Assembly (NCBI GenBank): GCA_032871835.1
Contig: CM065303.1
Span: 24,368,001-24,432,000 of the forward strand
Direction: 5' to 3'
Source: Dipteronia dyeriana
Taxonomy: Eukaryota; Streptophyta; Magnoliopsida; Sapindales; Sapindaceae
Length of the DNA stretch: 64,000 nucleotides
Shown here: positions 33,546-43,299 of the stretch, piece after piece
Position numbering within the stretch: the first letter of the stretch is position 1
Layout: each line of letters begins with the position of its first letter
Notes under the pieces: generated by a model
The model's input: only the letters and a program-made list of their open reading frames with translations
The model's database searches: none
What the model was told of the DNA's origin: nothing
Program-made: the position numbers and the translations under genes

Positions 33546-34570
33546 GTCATGCGGAGATGCCGGGGATCCCGATGACATTAGCTGCTCATCGACTGGCGAT
33601 GGATCCGACCTTCAAGCCTGTCAAACAGAAAAGGCGCCACTTCAACAATGAAAGAAATTTGGCGGTTCAAGAAGAGGTGGATAAACTCACCCGGGCAGGC
33701 TTCATTCGAGAAGCCGACTATCCCGAATGGCTGGCCAACGTGGTCATGGTCATGAAGGCAAATGGGAAGTGGCGTATGTGAGTGGACTACACCGACCTCT
33801 ACCGGGCATGCCGGAAAGACAGTTTTCCTCTGCCAAAAATTGATCAGTTGGTTGATTCCACCTCCGGGAACAAGCTCCTGAGGTTCATGGACGCATTTTC
33901 CGGCTACAACCAGATTATGATGCATCCCGTGGACCAAGAAAAGACCAGCTTCATCACCGCGTAAGGCCTATATTGCTACAAGGTAATGCCTTTCGGGCTC
34001 AAAAATGCTGGAGCTACTTACCAGCGGTTAGTCAACCGAAATTGGAAGGTCGATGGAGGTATATATCGACGATATGATCACTAAGTCTTCGACCTCAAAA
34101 GGCCACCTGGACGAACTTCGAAGGACCTTCATGATCCTAAGGGAAAACCAGATGAGGTTGAACCCTTCCAAATACGCCTTTGGTGTAACTGCGGGAAAGT
34201 TTATGGGCTTCATGGTCCATGAGAGAGGTATAGAGGCTAACCCAGAAAAAATCACGGTTATCCTGGACCTAGAATCCCCCGCATCTCTTAAACAGGTTCA
34301 AGCCTTGGCCGGTCAGGTAGCAGCGCTTAACAGGTTCATCTTCCGGTCTACCGATAAGTGCCTACCATTCTTCAAAGCTATTAAGCAGGGAAGAAATATG
34401 AAGTGGGATCAAGAGAGCGAACAGGCTTTCCAAGCTTTCAAAAGATACCTAACAAGCCCTCTACTGCTGATCAAGCCAAATCCTGGAGAAAAACTTCAAA
34501 TATACTTGGCCGTTTCAGAAACCGCTGTAAATAGGGCCTTGGTCAAGGAATGCGGGGATAGGATCTAGCG
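33546..34570 (+). pseudogene. Gypsy A reverse transcriptase
   Basis: RT motifs in order: VDKLTRAGFIREADYPEWLA (about 33677), VDYTDLYRACRKDSFPLPKI (33782), FMDAFSGYNQIMMHP, KVMPFGLKNAGATYQRLVNR (about 33982) and the catalytic MEVYIDDMITKS (34053-34090) with YIDD intact. Stops lie at 33779-33781 and 33962-33964. A small deletion with a frameshift just before YIDD removed part of the segment seen as FKPEIGRS in B. The thumb and connection region (GIEANPEKITVILDLESP, ALNRFIFRSTDKCLPFFKAI) is open to 34568. Confidence 0.85.
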
Positions 34571-35587
34571 ACCTATCTACTATGTGAGTCGCGCTCTAAC
34601 CAAGCCCGAAAAGAACTATACTTTGCTGGAAAAGCTCGTTTATGCCTTGGTGACCTCGGCAAGGAAACTCCGTCCTTACTTTCATGCTTATTCAATAGCA
34701 ATGGTGACGGACCAACCCCTCCATCAGTTCTTGTAAAGACCGGATGTTTCTGAAAGGCTGGTTCTATGGGTCCTAGAGCTTACCCGGTTCGATTTAAAAT
34801 ATAAGCCTAGGACCACGATAAAAGCTCAAGCACTAGCGGACTTTGTGGCCGAACTTTCAGTACCTTCAGATCAGGCAACCCCCGCGGTAATAGATGTTAC
34901 CCTTGAGAGGATTCCAGAAGCTGACAACTGGCCGGAGGGCTGGGAGTTATGGACACTCTACACTGACGGAGCTTCCAGGCAGTCTGGGGGAGGAGCGGCC
35001 ATAGTCCTCATCGACCCCGAAGGAACTGAGTACTGCCATTGTTTCAGGTTCGAATTTAAAGCCACAAACAATGAAGCGGAATACGAAGCTCTGCTAGCTG
35101 GGATTAAAGCTGCCACAGAGCTCGGGGTCGATTACCTGAACATCAAGAGCGACTCTTCGCTCTTGGTCAACTAAGTTTCTGGGAATTATCAGGCCAAAGG
35201 GGATAACATGATCGCTTACCTGAAACCGGTACAACTGCTCAGGTCCAGATTTAGGGGATTCAGAATCGAGCAGATACCTCGACAGCTAAATCATCGGGCT
35301 GACGTTCTAGCTAAGATAGCTGCCTACGGTGGCCAGACCCTACCGTACGGAGTCCCTCTTCAAGTAATCCCCCTACCTAGCACTACGACTGGTAAGAAAG
35401 CTTATACCCTGGACCGACAGCCATGCTCGATGGATCCAATAGTAGAATATCTACAGGACGGAAAACTCCCCGGGGAGCCGGACCAAGTGAGGAGGGTTAA
35501 AAGGCTCTCGGTCCGATATTACATGGTGAATGGACATTTATACCGAAGGGGGAAATCCCTTCCCCTGCTCCGATCAGACTGGGCTTA
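34571..35587 (+). pseudogene. Gypsy A RNase H and start of integrase
   Basis: The segment at 34575-34840 is the RT-RNase H connection (YYVSRALTKPEKNYT, YSIAMVTDQPL). The RNase H domain has its acidic residues in LYTDGAS, TNNEAEYEALLAGI and IKSDSSLLVN. A TAA at 35172-35174 breaks it. The next frame (35208-35585) holds IEQIPRQLNHRADVLAKIA and the linker to integrase (MDPIVEYLQDGKL, YYMVNGHLYRRGKSLPLL). It then departs from the family sequence. No zinc finger or catalytic core of integrase follows, so this copy could not insert by itself. Confidence 0.85.
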
Positions 35588-35804
35588 AATAGAGGTCTAT
35601 GGGCTATATCCTCGGAAAGATCACCGCCTTATTACAGTCGTTTTTCTTCGAATAACACTCAGTTTCAAATTCAAAATGTTTGGTAATTAATGAGAAAATT
35701 TCGCTCTCATTAATTATCTTTATGGCGAAAAATTTTCTCAATTAAAAAAGAAATCTGACTCCAACCCCAAATCTACCACCGGTGTTCAAGTCAGAGGGGA
35801 CTTC
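35588..35804. other. Unassigned AT-rich junction
   Basis: 217 bp between the truncated Gypsy A and the LTR at 35805. No coding potential. A purine run (CAGAGGGGA, about 35792-35800) lies just before the LTR and could be a polypurine tract if that LTR belonged to a plus-strand element. Confidence 0.4.
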
Positions 35805-36895
35805 TATTAATAGGGAAATCTGGTCAGGGATCAAAGAGAAATTTTACACCTTCAATCGACAATCATGAAGCCTGGTAAAGCCATCTTGAAGAGCAGGGAA
35901 GGCTGGTTCGGCTTTAAAGTTACCAGAAGACAAGCCAGACGCGACCGGGACGAGCCCTCACATGAGTACTGGAGCCCTGGCTTCTCCAGGCCATCTATCG
36001 GGAACCTCGGCTCAAAAATCGAACTCCACAACCGCCCGTAAATTCCAGGGGAAGTCTCCAAGCTCAAAGGACATTCGAAAAAAGCCCACCAACCTCTTTA
36101 GAAACTCGTTGTCCTTTCAGGGCTTGAGGGAAGAATCACGCATGGATCTACACTACCCCAGTTACCTCCCGGAGAGGTCTACAAGAGCACCTCAAGCCCC
36201 CAAGGGTCAGGGAAAATCCATCTTAAGCTTCTAAGAACAGAGCCAAAGCATGGATCCACCTCGCTCTACAGGTCAACGGGCAGCTGGCAAGGTGACCTCC
36301 ATGAAGATTGATGGCACAAATGCACACAGGATCATCTCCACGTGATATCTACATGCACGTCAAGAGTTTAAATTCAAATAAAGGAACCAAATTATCTTCG
36401 TCAACGATGTCATCGAATCCGGAAACAATTCAAATTTAAATAACAAATCCCGCCTGATAAGGAGGGAATGGATTCATGAGATTACGGTAAAGTATTCGTA
36501 AACTAAAAACCTACTTTGACGATATATATGTGAAGCCAAGCAAGGGGGAAGGAGGTAGACAAAAAAGAACGAACGACAGAGACAGAAAATTATAAACAAC
36601 AGACATACACATAGAATGAGGGTCTAAATTCTGATTACAGAACACGGTCACCTTCATCTCCACTATTCGACAGGCACCGAGGTGCCACCACCCTACACCT
36701 CTAAGAGATTGTGAGCAGATAAGAGAGTTATTTATATCTTAAAGCAATATATCAAATATAGAGCTCCCATTTACTGTTATTACCTCTCGTCTCTCTCTTA
36801 AACAGGTCGGGAACCAATGGCACCGACCCTGGCCACCACTTCGTGGTAGTGGTCTCGAGGGTGTTGATAGAAATTTAGTAAATTTCCCGTCAACA
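35805..36895. repeat. Gypsy LTR, probably the 3' LTR of element B
   Basis: On the plus strand it runs from TATTAATAGGG to CCCGTCAACA, 1091 bp, and matches the solo LTR at 55135-56210 in reverse orientation. No primer-binding site lies on either side, so it is a 3' LTR or was cut off. Its position at the 3' end of minus-strand element B, after B's tandem repeats and antisense frame, favours the minus orientation. A purine tract at 35792-35800 would favour the plus orientation and element A. I therefore leave the strand open. Confidence 0.75.
35865..36234 (+). pseudogene. Conserved reading frame inside the Gypsy LTR
   Basis: From the ATG at 35865 the plus strand reads MKPGKAILKSREGWFGFKV, then TRRQARRDRDEP. 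After two single-base deletions (near 36004 and 36042) it continues as SSKDIRKKPTNLF and DLHYPSYLPERSTRAPQAPK to a stop at 36232-36234. The solo LTR carries the same frame on its minus strand (56151-55771, 127 codons with four internal stops) and ends at the same place with a different stop codon. I recognise no family. The basic, proline-rich sequence could be the first exon of the antisense frame at 36899. Confidence 0.5.
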
Positions 36896-36898
36896 GTT

Positions 36899-37486
36899 TC
36901 CTACCAGGTCGCCGAAGCCCTCCCCTCTCCCTTTGACATGTTAATCATCACTAACTGGAATATGGAGGAGATATTGGCCAAAGCCACATAGATGTCTTGC
37001 CCCTTAGGTGATGACTTGGATCCCTCTCATGTGGTTGAAGCCGGGAAGCAAACAGCTGGATTAGACCTTCATTCTCATTCTCTCGTCTTCCCAACATCGG
37101 GTCTCAGAGAGTCATTGAGGGGGGCTCTACCCACAAAGCCAGAAGAAGATCTTACGGAAGCTTGAGACCTCTCTAGAATTGCTTCAAAAGAAGAAACAGC
37201 AGGGGAAGAGAGCATGCCAGAGTCAATGGCCAATCTTCTTGATGCAGGCATACCACCTGAGGTTATGGTGATGATCAATGAAGTCGTGGAGGAGGACCAT
37301 GTTGATCACGAAGTAGTTGATGTGTAGGAGGACGCTGATGTTCATGAGGCAGCCGAGGGGCATCCTCAGGAGGAGGTGGCAGAGTCGGCCGTCCGGGATG
37401 AGAGATCAACTGAAGGAGGGGCAGAAGACAAGGTTCATCCGGAAAGGGGAGAAGCTGGAGGAGATCAAGAGGATGCAGAAGCTTGA
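36899..37486 (+). pseudogene. Antisense reading frame in the 3' region of Gypsy B
   Basis: A single plus-strand frame of 196 codons runs from just after the LTR (acceptor-like GTCAACAG, 36889-36896) to a TGA at 37484-37486. It has three internal stops (36989, 37163 and 37325). It reads YQVAEALPSPFDMLIITNW, MANLLDAGIPPEVMVMINEV and a strongly acidic tail (EEDHVDHEVVDV). An AATGAAAT polyadenylation-like signal follows at about 37647. Additional ORFs lying antisense between pol and the 3' LTR are known from Tat-lineage elements such as Grande and RIRE2, and the position fits. I recognise no domain. Minus-strand frames here are leucine/proline-rich shadows. Confidence 0.55.
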
Positions 37487-38590
37487 GTACACCTTCTTGT
37501 AGCTTGCTCTGAATGCTCGGAAAGAGGGGTGGGCATTCCATCTTTACCAATGCTTGATCATTCATTTTTTTTTTGTAGCCCAGAATCAGGGGTTGGGTTC
37601 CCTGTCTGCTATAGCCTTACTGGGGAATAGGCTCCCCCGTTCATCAATGAAATTTAACTCTAGATCTGGTTCATATTTTGACTTGCATGTACTTGTTTCT
37701 TTTCTGATCTCCCTCTAGGTTCATCCTCTATTGCAAATTGACTTAGCTTGGGAAAAATAACAAGATAAGAGCATTGCTTAAGCGTGAAAGCAGATAGCTA
37801 GCTCAGGCTTTCTGACTACAAAGACTTGTAGCTCAACGACTTTAGTCGATAGTCCCCTTGTTTGATCGTAGACCTGTTATAGTAAGCAATCACATGTACA
37901 AAGAGAATTAATAACCAATAATCCCTGGGATATTTGGAGTTTAATTAAATCGAGCCCTCCATTCTTGAGCCCCTTTAGGGGGTTGTAACCCGAGCGAGGC
38001 ATCAAGTAAAGAATTGTTTAGCCCTCTCTTAGGCTAGGGATCGGGAGGGCTTCCGTGCTGTTAAACTCGAATCCTTCTTAGGGGTGGTAGCCCGACCAAG
38101 GCATCAGGATGGCTATCTAGCTATTTTCTGGTCTCGAGATCTAGATGGCAATTATGCTCTTATACTCAGACCCTTTTTTAGGGTGGTAGCTTAACCAAGG
38201 CATCATGAGGGCTATCTAGTTATTTCCTGGTCTCGAGATTCGGATGACAACTATGCTCTTATACTCAAACCTTATTGGGGGTGGTAGCCTGACCAAGGCA
38301 TCATAAGGGCTATCTACCTATTTTCTGGTCTCGAGATCTGGATGACAACTATGCTCATATACTCAGACCCTTCTTGACGGGGGGTAGTGCCCGACCGAGG
38401 TATCAGGAGTGGCCAGAGGGCTTCACCGGCTTACCCCTGGTCGTGGGGCGATAATGTCAAATTTTTTACGTATACCCAAATCATTGTAGAACATAGTTAA
38501 AGATGGAGAAAATAAGAAAAACAGGCTTTATTAATAAGAAGGATGGAGTACATTATTGTCGGATATAAAAAAAAAAAACTAGGTGGAGGA
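37487..38590 (-). other. 3' non-coding region of Gypsy B
   Basis: Between the antisense frame and the end of pol there is no supported gene. The stretch carries the tandem repeat at 37975-38445 and a short poly-A run (about 38566-38578). A long 3' region with tandem repeats is typical of Tat-lineage Gypsy elements. Confidence 0.65.
37975..38445. repeat. Tandem repeat, about 90-100-bp unit
   Basis: GTGGTAGC or a variant followed by CCGACCAAGGCATCA recurs at 38094, 38183, 38281 and 38383, with a degenerate first unit near 37983. Inner units share TATTTTCTGGTCTCGAGAT and ACAACTATGCTC. The unit lies in the 3' region of Gypsy B. Confidence 0.8.
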
Positions 38591-38599
38591 CGCCTGCTC

Positions 38600-39650
38600 A
38601 TGAGTCCCCTGTTTAAGGGAATAATTTTCTTAAATGTTTTGCATTCCAAGTATGATCGATGAGTCGACCATTCATATCCTCGAATTTATTTGCCTCATTA
38701 CGGATCACCATTTTTACTAGGTATGGTCCTTCCTAGTTGGGCCCAAGGACCCCGTCTGACCTCTTCCTGGTATTCAACGTTACTTTCATGAGAATTATGT
38801 CCCCTTCCTTGAAGTTTTGGGCCTTTACCCTTCTGTTAAAGTACCTGACAATCCTGCTCTGGTAGACTGCTACCTTATCGGCTATTCGATCTTATTTTTC
38901 TTCCAGAAGGTACAAGTTAGCTCGGAGCTTACTTTTATTGCTCCCTGGTTTGAAATGTTGGACTCTAAAGGAGGTTAATTTATGCTCGGTAGGTAGGACT
39001 GCTTCAACCCTGAAGGCTAAAGAGTAGAGCGTTTCCCCGGTAGTTGTTCTTCTTATAGTGCGGTAAGCCCATAGGACCTCAGAAAGCTCCTCTGCCCATC
39101 TGTCTTTCTTCTACTGTATCTTTTTCTTCAACAGCTTCTTAATGGTTTTGTTCGTGGATTCCACCAGACCGTTGGTCTAGGGGTGGGCTACCAAAGCAAA
39201 CCGAAGGTCGATTCTCAAGCCTTTACAAAAATTTTGAACTGGCAATTGTCGAACTGTTTTCTGAGGTCAGCTATAATGGCAAGAAAGGTTCTGAACCTGC
39301 AAACTACATTAGTTTTGATGAACCTTGTTGTGTTTTCTTCTGGTATTTGGGAGAGCGGTCTGGCTTTAACCCATCTTGTGAAATAATCGATTGCCACGAT
39401 AACATGTTTGGATTGACCCGGAGCAGTAGGAAGCGGTCCGATCAAGTCGACTCCCCACATAGCAAAGGGGTATGGCGAGCTAAAAGATGACAACCGCTTC
39501 GAAGAGAGGTAACTTAAGTTTACGGCCTTCTGGCATGCCTCGCAGGCTTGCACTAAGCTCTTTGCATCTTGATGGATGGTTGGTCGGTCAATAATACCCC
39601 ATGCGGAGAACCTGATATGCCAAAACCTCCCCACCAATGTGGTTCCCACA
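38600..39650 (-). pseudogene. Gypsy B integrase
   Basis: The HHCC zinc finger is partly readable (WTLREVH, then VQACEACQKAVN at about 39530). The core follows: Asp in WGVDLIGPL (about 39450), second Asp in IIADLRKQFDN (about 39265) where related elements have DNGRQF, and Glu in NGLVESTNKT (about 39160). A stop lies a few codons before that Glu. The C-terminal part, to a stop near 38600, includes VKAQNFKEGDIILMKVTLN and GPYLVKMVIRNE. It would insert the cDNA into the genome; stops and shifts make it inactive. This part of the element is absent from copy A. Confidence 0.8.
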
Positions 39651-40480
39651 TTCCCCGGAATGAACCTCTCTCAAGGTCCACTTGGCATCTTCAAGGTGCA
39701 CACATCAGATTAGGGGAAGGGATCTTCCCCTCCGTTATAGTAGGTGCCCATCCACCAAACAATACCGGACTGAGAGCCTTTGACTCTTCTAGCTTGGTCG
39801 GGCTCCTTGGGGAAGTTTCCCATCCTGTAGATAATCCACTATTGGATCCATCCAGCATGGTTGTCGATCCAAGGTATAAGTTTCCTTACCTGTCACTGTT
39901 CTAGGTAGGGGGATCACTTGAAGAGGGACTCCATGGGGTAAAGTCTGGCCACCATATGCATCTATCTTGGCAAGTACGTCAGCTCGACGATTCAGTTGTC
40001 GAGGTACGTGCTCGATTTTAAATCCTTTAAATTTGCTCTTGAGTTGTTGAACCAATATCAGGTAAGCGATCATATTATCCTCTTTTGTCTGATAATCCCA
40101 GGAGACTTGGTTGACTACTAGTGAAGAGTCATTCCTAACATTCAGGTAATCAACCCCTAGTTCTATGACTGCCCTTATTTCGGCTAGAAGAGCTTCGTAC
40201 TCTGCCTCATTGTTCGTGACTTTAAATTCAAATATGAAATAGTTACAGCACTCAGTTCCTTCTGGGTCGATTAAGACTATGCCCATTCCTCCCCCAACTT
40301 GTCCGGAAGCTCCATCAGTGTAGAGGATAAACGACTTGCAACCTTCCGGCCAGATGTCAGATTCTGGAATCATCTTAGGGGCTACATCTGTTACCGCGGA
40401 GGTTGCTTGGCCTGAAGGTATTGAGAGCTCTGCTACAAAGTCTGCTAGTGCCTGAACTTTTATTGCGGTCATAGGCTTGT
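39651..40480 (-). pseudogene. Gypsy B RNase H
   Basis: The frame 40472-39789 is the longest open piece of B. It has LYTDGASGQVGGGMGIVLID, FKVTNNEAEYEALLAEI and VRNDSSLVVNQVS for the acidic residues, though the third reads ND where copy A has SD. IEHVPRQLNRRADVLAKIDA and the linker to integrase follow. The frame ends early near 39790 and integrase resumes in another one. Confidence 0.85.
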
Positions 40481-41843
40481 ACCTTAAATCAAACTGGGTA
40501 AGCTCTAGAGCCTATAAAATCAGTCTTCTAGAAATATCCGGCCTTTGTAAGAATTGACGGAGGGGTTGTCCCGTCACCACTGCTATTGAATGAGTGTGGA
40601 AGTAGGGACGAAGCTTCCTTACTGAGGTCACCAAGGTATAAACTAGCTTCTTCAACAGGGTATAACTCTTCTCGGGCTTGGTTAGAGCGTGACTTACATA
40701 GTAAATAGGCCGCTGGACCCTATCCTCTCATTCCTTGACCAAGTCCCCGCTTATGACGGTTTCTAAAACGGCCAAGTAGATTTAAAGCTCTTATCTAGGA
40801 CTTGGCTTGACCAGCAGTGGAGGGCTTGACAGGTATTTTTTTCAAAGCTTGTTCACTCTTTTGGTCCTATTTCATGTTTTTTCCCTGCTTGATGGCTTTG
40901 AAGAATGGGAGACACTTGTTGGTAGACCGAGACATGAACCTATTAAGTGTTGCTACCTGTCCGGTCAAAGCTTGAACCTGCTCAAGAGAAGTGGGGGATT
41001 CTAGATCCAGGATAGCCATGATCTTTTCTGGGTTAGCCTCTATGCCTCTCTCATGGACCATGAAGCCCATAAACTTTCCTACAGTTACCCCAAATGCGCA
41101 TTTGAGAGGGTTCAATCTCATCTGGCTCTCCCTTAGGATCATGAAGGTTCTACGAAGGTCACCCAGATAGCCTTCCGAGGTTGAAGACTTAGTGATCATG
41201 TTGTCGATATACACCTCCATTGACCTCCCGATTTCGGGCTTGAACAACCGATTGACTAGCCACGAATATGTAACTCCAGTGTTCTTGAGCCCGAAAGGCA
41301 TCACCTTATAGCATTACAAACCTCGTGTTGTGATGAAACTTGCCTTTTCCTGGTCCGCAGGGTGCATCATAATTTGATTGTACCCTGCTGGAGGTAGAGT
41401 CGACTAACTGATCAATTTTTGGTAGAAGGAAGTTGTTCTTCGGGCATGCCCGGTTGAAATCGGTATAATCAACACACATGCACCACTTTCCATTTGCCTT
41501 TGTGACCATGACTACGTTGGCGATCCACTCGGGATAACGTGCTTCTCGGATGAAGCCCGCCCGTGTCAGTTTGTCCACCTCTTCCTGAACCGTAGCATTT
41601 TCTCGGTGTTAAAATGGTGCCTTTTTGTTTAATAGGTTTAAAGGTCGGATATACTGCCAGTCTATGAGCAGCCGATGTCATCGTGATCCCGGGCATCTCA
41701 GCATGACTCCAAGCAAAAATGTCGTTCCCCTCTGTGAGGAGCCTGGTCAAACCCTCTTTCAATCCCGACTCAAGGGTGGCTCCGATTTTGACGATCTTCG
41801 AGGGATCGCCCACTCGGACAGAAATCTCTTCTAACTTATCCAC
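40481..41843 (-). pseudogene. Gypsy B reverse transcriptase
   Basis: The frame at 41843 starts in the segment before RT (KLEEISVRVGDPSKIVKIGA). MDKLTRAGFIREARYPEWIA lies at 41578 and MMPFGLKNTGVTYSWLVNRL at 41304. The active site reads MEVYIDNMITKS: the second catalytic Asp is replaced by Asn (41200-41202). The connection region follows (GIEANPEKIMAILDLESP, MSRSTNKCLPFFKAIKQG) to 40867, then a broken segment to RNase H. A functional polymerase is excluded by the YIDN change as well as by frameshifts. Confidence 0.85.
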
Positions 41844-42560
41844 TGGATTGCCGCTGGCCTATTCCCTTCTCTGTTCCTCCCTGTCGGGCATTATGAGGTC
41901 ATCTTCAGAGAGATCGGTGGACCCTACATCTCCTTGGTTTAATGCAGGGATTGCCCTGACTTGGATCGTTGTCACCTGGGTGAGTTGTTTTGCTAGAGCC
42001 GTTAGGTTGGCTGATACTGCGTATCATCTCATAGCTACTTGCTGATCACCCCTAACTTCCCTCACCTTATCTCCTACTGAGAACTTTAGGACTTTGTGGT
42101 AAATGGAAAGGACCCCTTTCAAGGATGATAAAAATGGCCTCCCTAATATTGCATTTAGGCCGATGAGGTATCCACCACCACAAAATCTATCATGATATTC
42201 TGCTGGAGATATGTGGCTCCAATGATTACATGTAGGATTTTTGATCCCACGGGTGTGATTAAGTCCCCAGTGAACCTATATAGCGGGGTAGTGCAGCTAT
42301 TGTAACACCACTGTTTCAAGTTTAGCTTTTCCAAGGTATCTATAAATAAGATGTCAACACTGCTACATGTGTCGACGAGCACACGGTGTACCATGCAGTT
42401 GGCAATCTGTACCGTGATCACCATAGGGTCATCATGAGGCTGCACGGTGTTGTAGACATCTGTTTCGGTAAAAATGATCTGTGACAGCTAGGAGGGGTTG
42501 GTCGGTCAGTCTCTGGTCGACCTTGAAGATATCCCGCCCTCCGTCAGTATAAGGGACTTT
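41844..42560 (-). pseudogene. Gypsy B aspartic protease region
   Basis: The frame 42445-42155 reads MQPHDDPMVITVQIANCMV and then VLVDTCSSVDILF. The catalytic DTG has become DTC (42373-42365). IMIDFVVVDTSSA follows, and the ILGRP block lies in a shifted frame near 42140. Proteolytic release of the pol enzymes would fail in this copy. Confidence 0.8.
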
Positions 42561-43294
42561 CTTCGCATGGTTTTTCCTGGAACTATTGGAGGTGCCAACC
42601 AGAGTAGGCACTCCACTAATGGTATGTATTATCTGAATCTGTTGCATCAGGTCCGCCTGCTTCCCCTTTCTTTTCTCGGCATGCTCTCAGATCTCGGCCT
42701 GCACTTTCCTTCCAGTCTAAATGTTCTCCCTGACTTGTTGTAAGAATTCCACTAGACATCCTCCTCTTATCAAAGCCTCGATCTGATTCCGCAGGTTGTA
42801 ACACTCTGAAGTGTTATGCCCCACGTCCTCATGAAAGTCACAATATTTATAGCGATTTCTTTTATTGATCAGAGCTTTCATAGGAGCGGGCTTCTGTAGC
42901 AAACCCTTGTCCAGAATGGCGAGATAGACTGTTTCACAGTATACATTTAAGGAAGTGTAATTATCGTACCCCTTCTCATCTTGAGCTATTGAGGCCACTG
43001 TCCTGGGAGCTGGTGAAGCTTACGGAGGAGTTCGTTTTTCTGGATGCCTTTCCGATCTGGGTTAAGAAACGATGAAGCGGTATGTCGATCTATTGAGGGC
43101 TTTGTTCTGGCTTTTCTGAGCTTGCACAGGTCTGGGAGCTTCCTTCTTTTTTTGATTTACGGCTCTCATGTCGTCATGTTCCATCTTGACCTTAAGCTGT
43201 TCGTTGACCTCAATCTGCTCTAGAGCCCGATCATAGGCTTCTTGGTAGGTTTCTGGAGGTCTTTTGGCAAAAGACTGGAAAAGCTTACCCGCTC
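42561..43294 (-). pseudogene. Gypsy B gag, C-terminal part
   Basis: The frame 42998-42717 has GYDNYTSLNVYCETVYLAI and the zinc-knuckle-like CDFHEDVGHNTSEC, then YNLRNQIEALIRGGCLVEFL. Upstream (43294-43020) the gag core tail is read through stops and shifts. At 43295-43299 (ACAGG) the Copia 1 insertion begins; gag continues at 52767. Confidence 0.82.
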
Positions 43295-43299
43295 ACAGG

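Larger units (their letters stand above)
31117..35587 (+). mobile_element. Gypsy remnant A, gag to start of integrase
   Basis: A plus-strand Ty3/Gypsy copy, truncated at both ends. Gag starts directly at the PPR junction without an LTR or leader. The order gag, protease, RT, RNase H, start of integrase follows Ty3/Gypsy. At about 35570 the reading diverges from copy B (39.7 kb), just after the integrase N-terminal linker (RRGKSLPLL). It is the same family as B: gag, protease, RT and RNase H can be aligned block by block. The family resembles plant Tat-type elements in gag (DFHEDVGHNTSECYNLR knuckle) and RNase H. Confidence 0.85.

Noticed and set aside
35792..36895. Firm assignment of this LTR to plus-strand remnant A
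   Set aside because: The purine tract fits, but A lacks the 3' region and B's 3' region lies directly on the other side. I left the orientation open and favoured B.
37075..37565. Minus-strand leucine/proline-rich frames
   Set aside because: They are shadows of the acidic plus-strand frame, which has a more protein-like composition and a plausible splice site.
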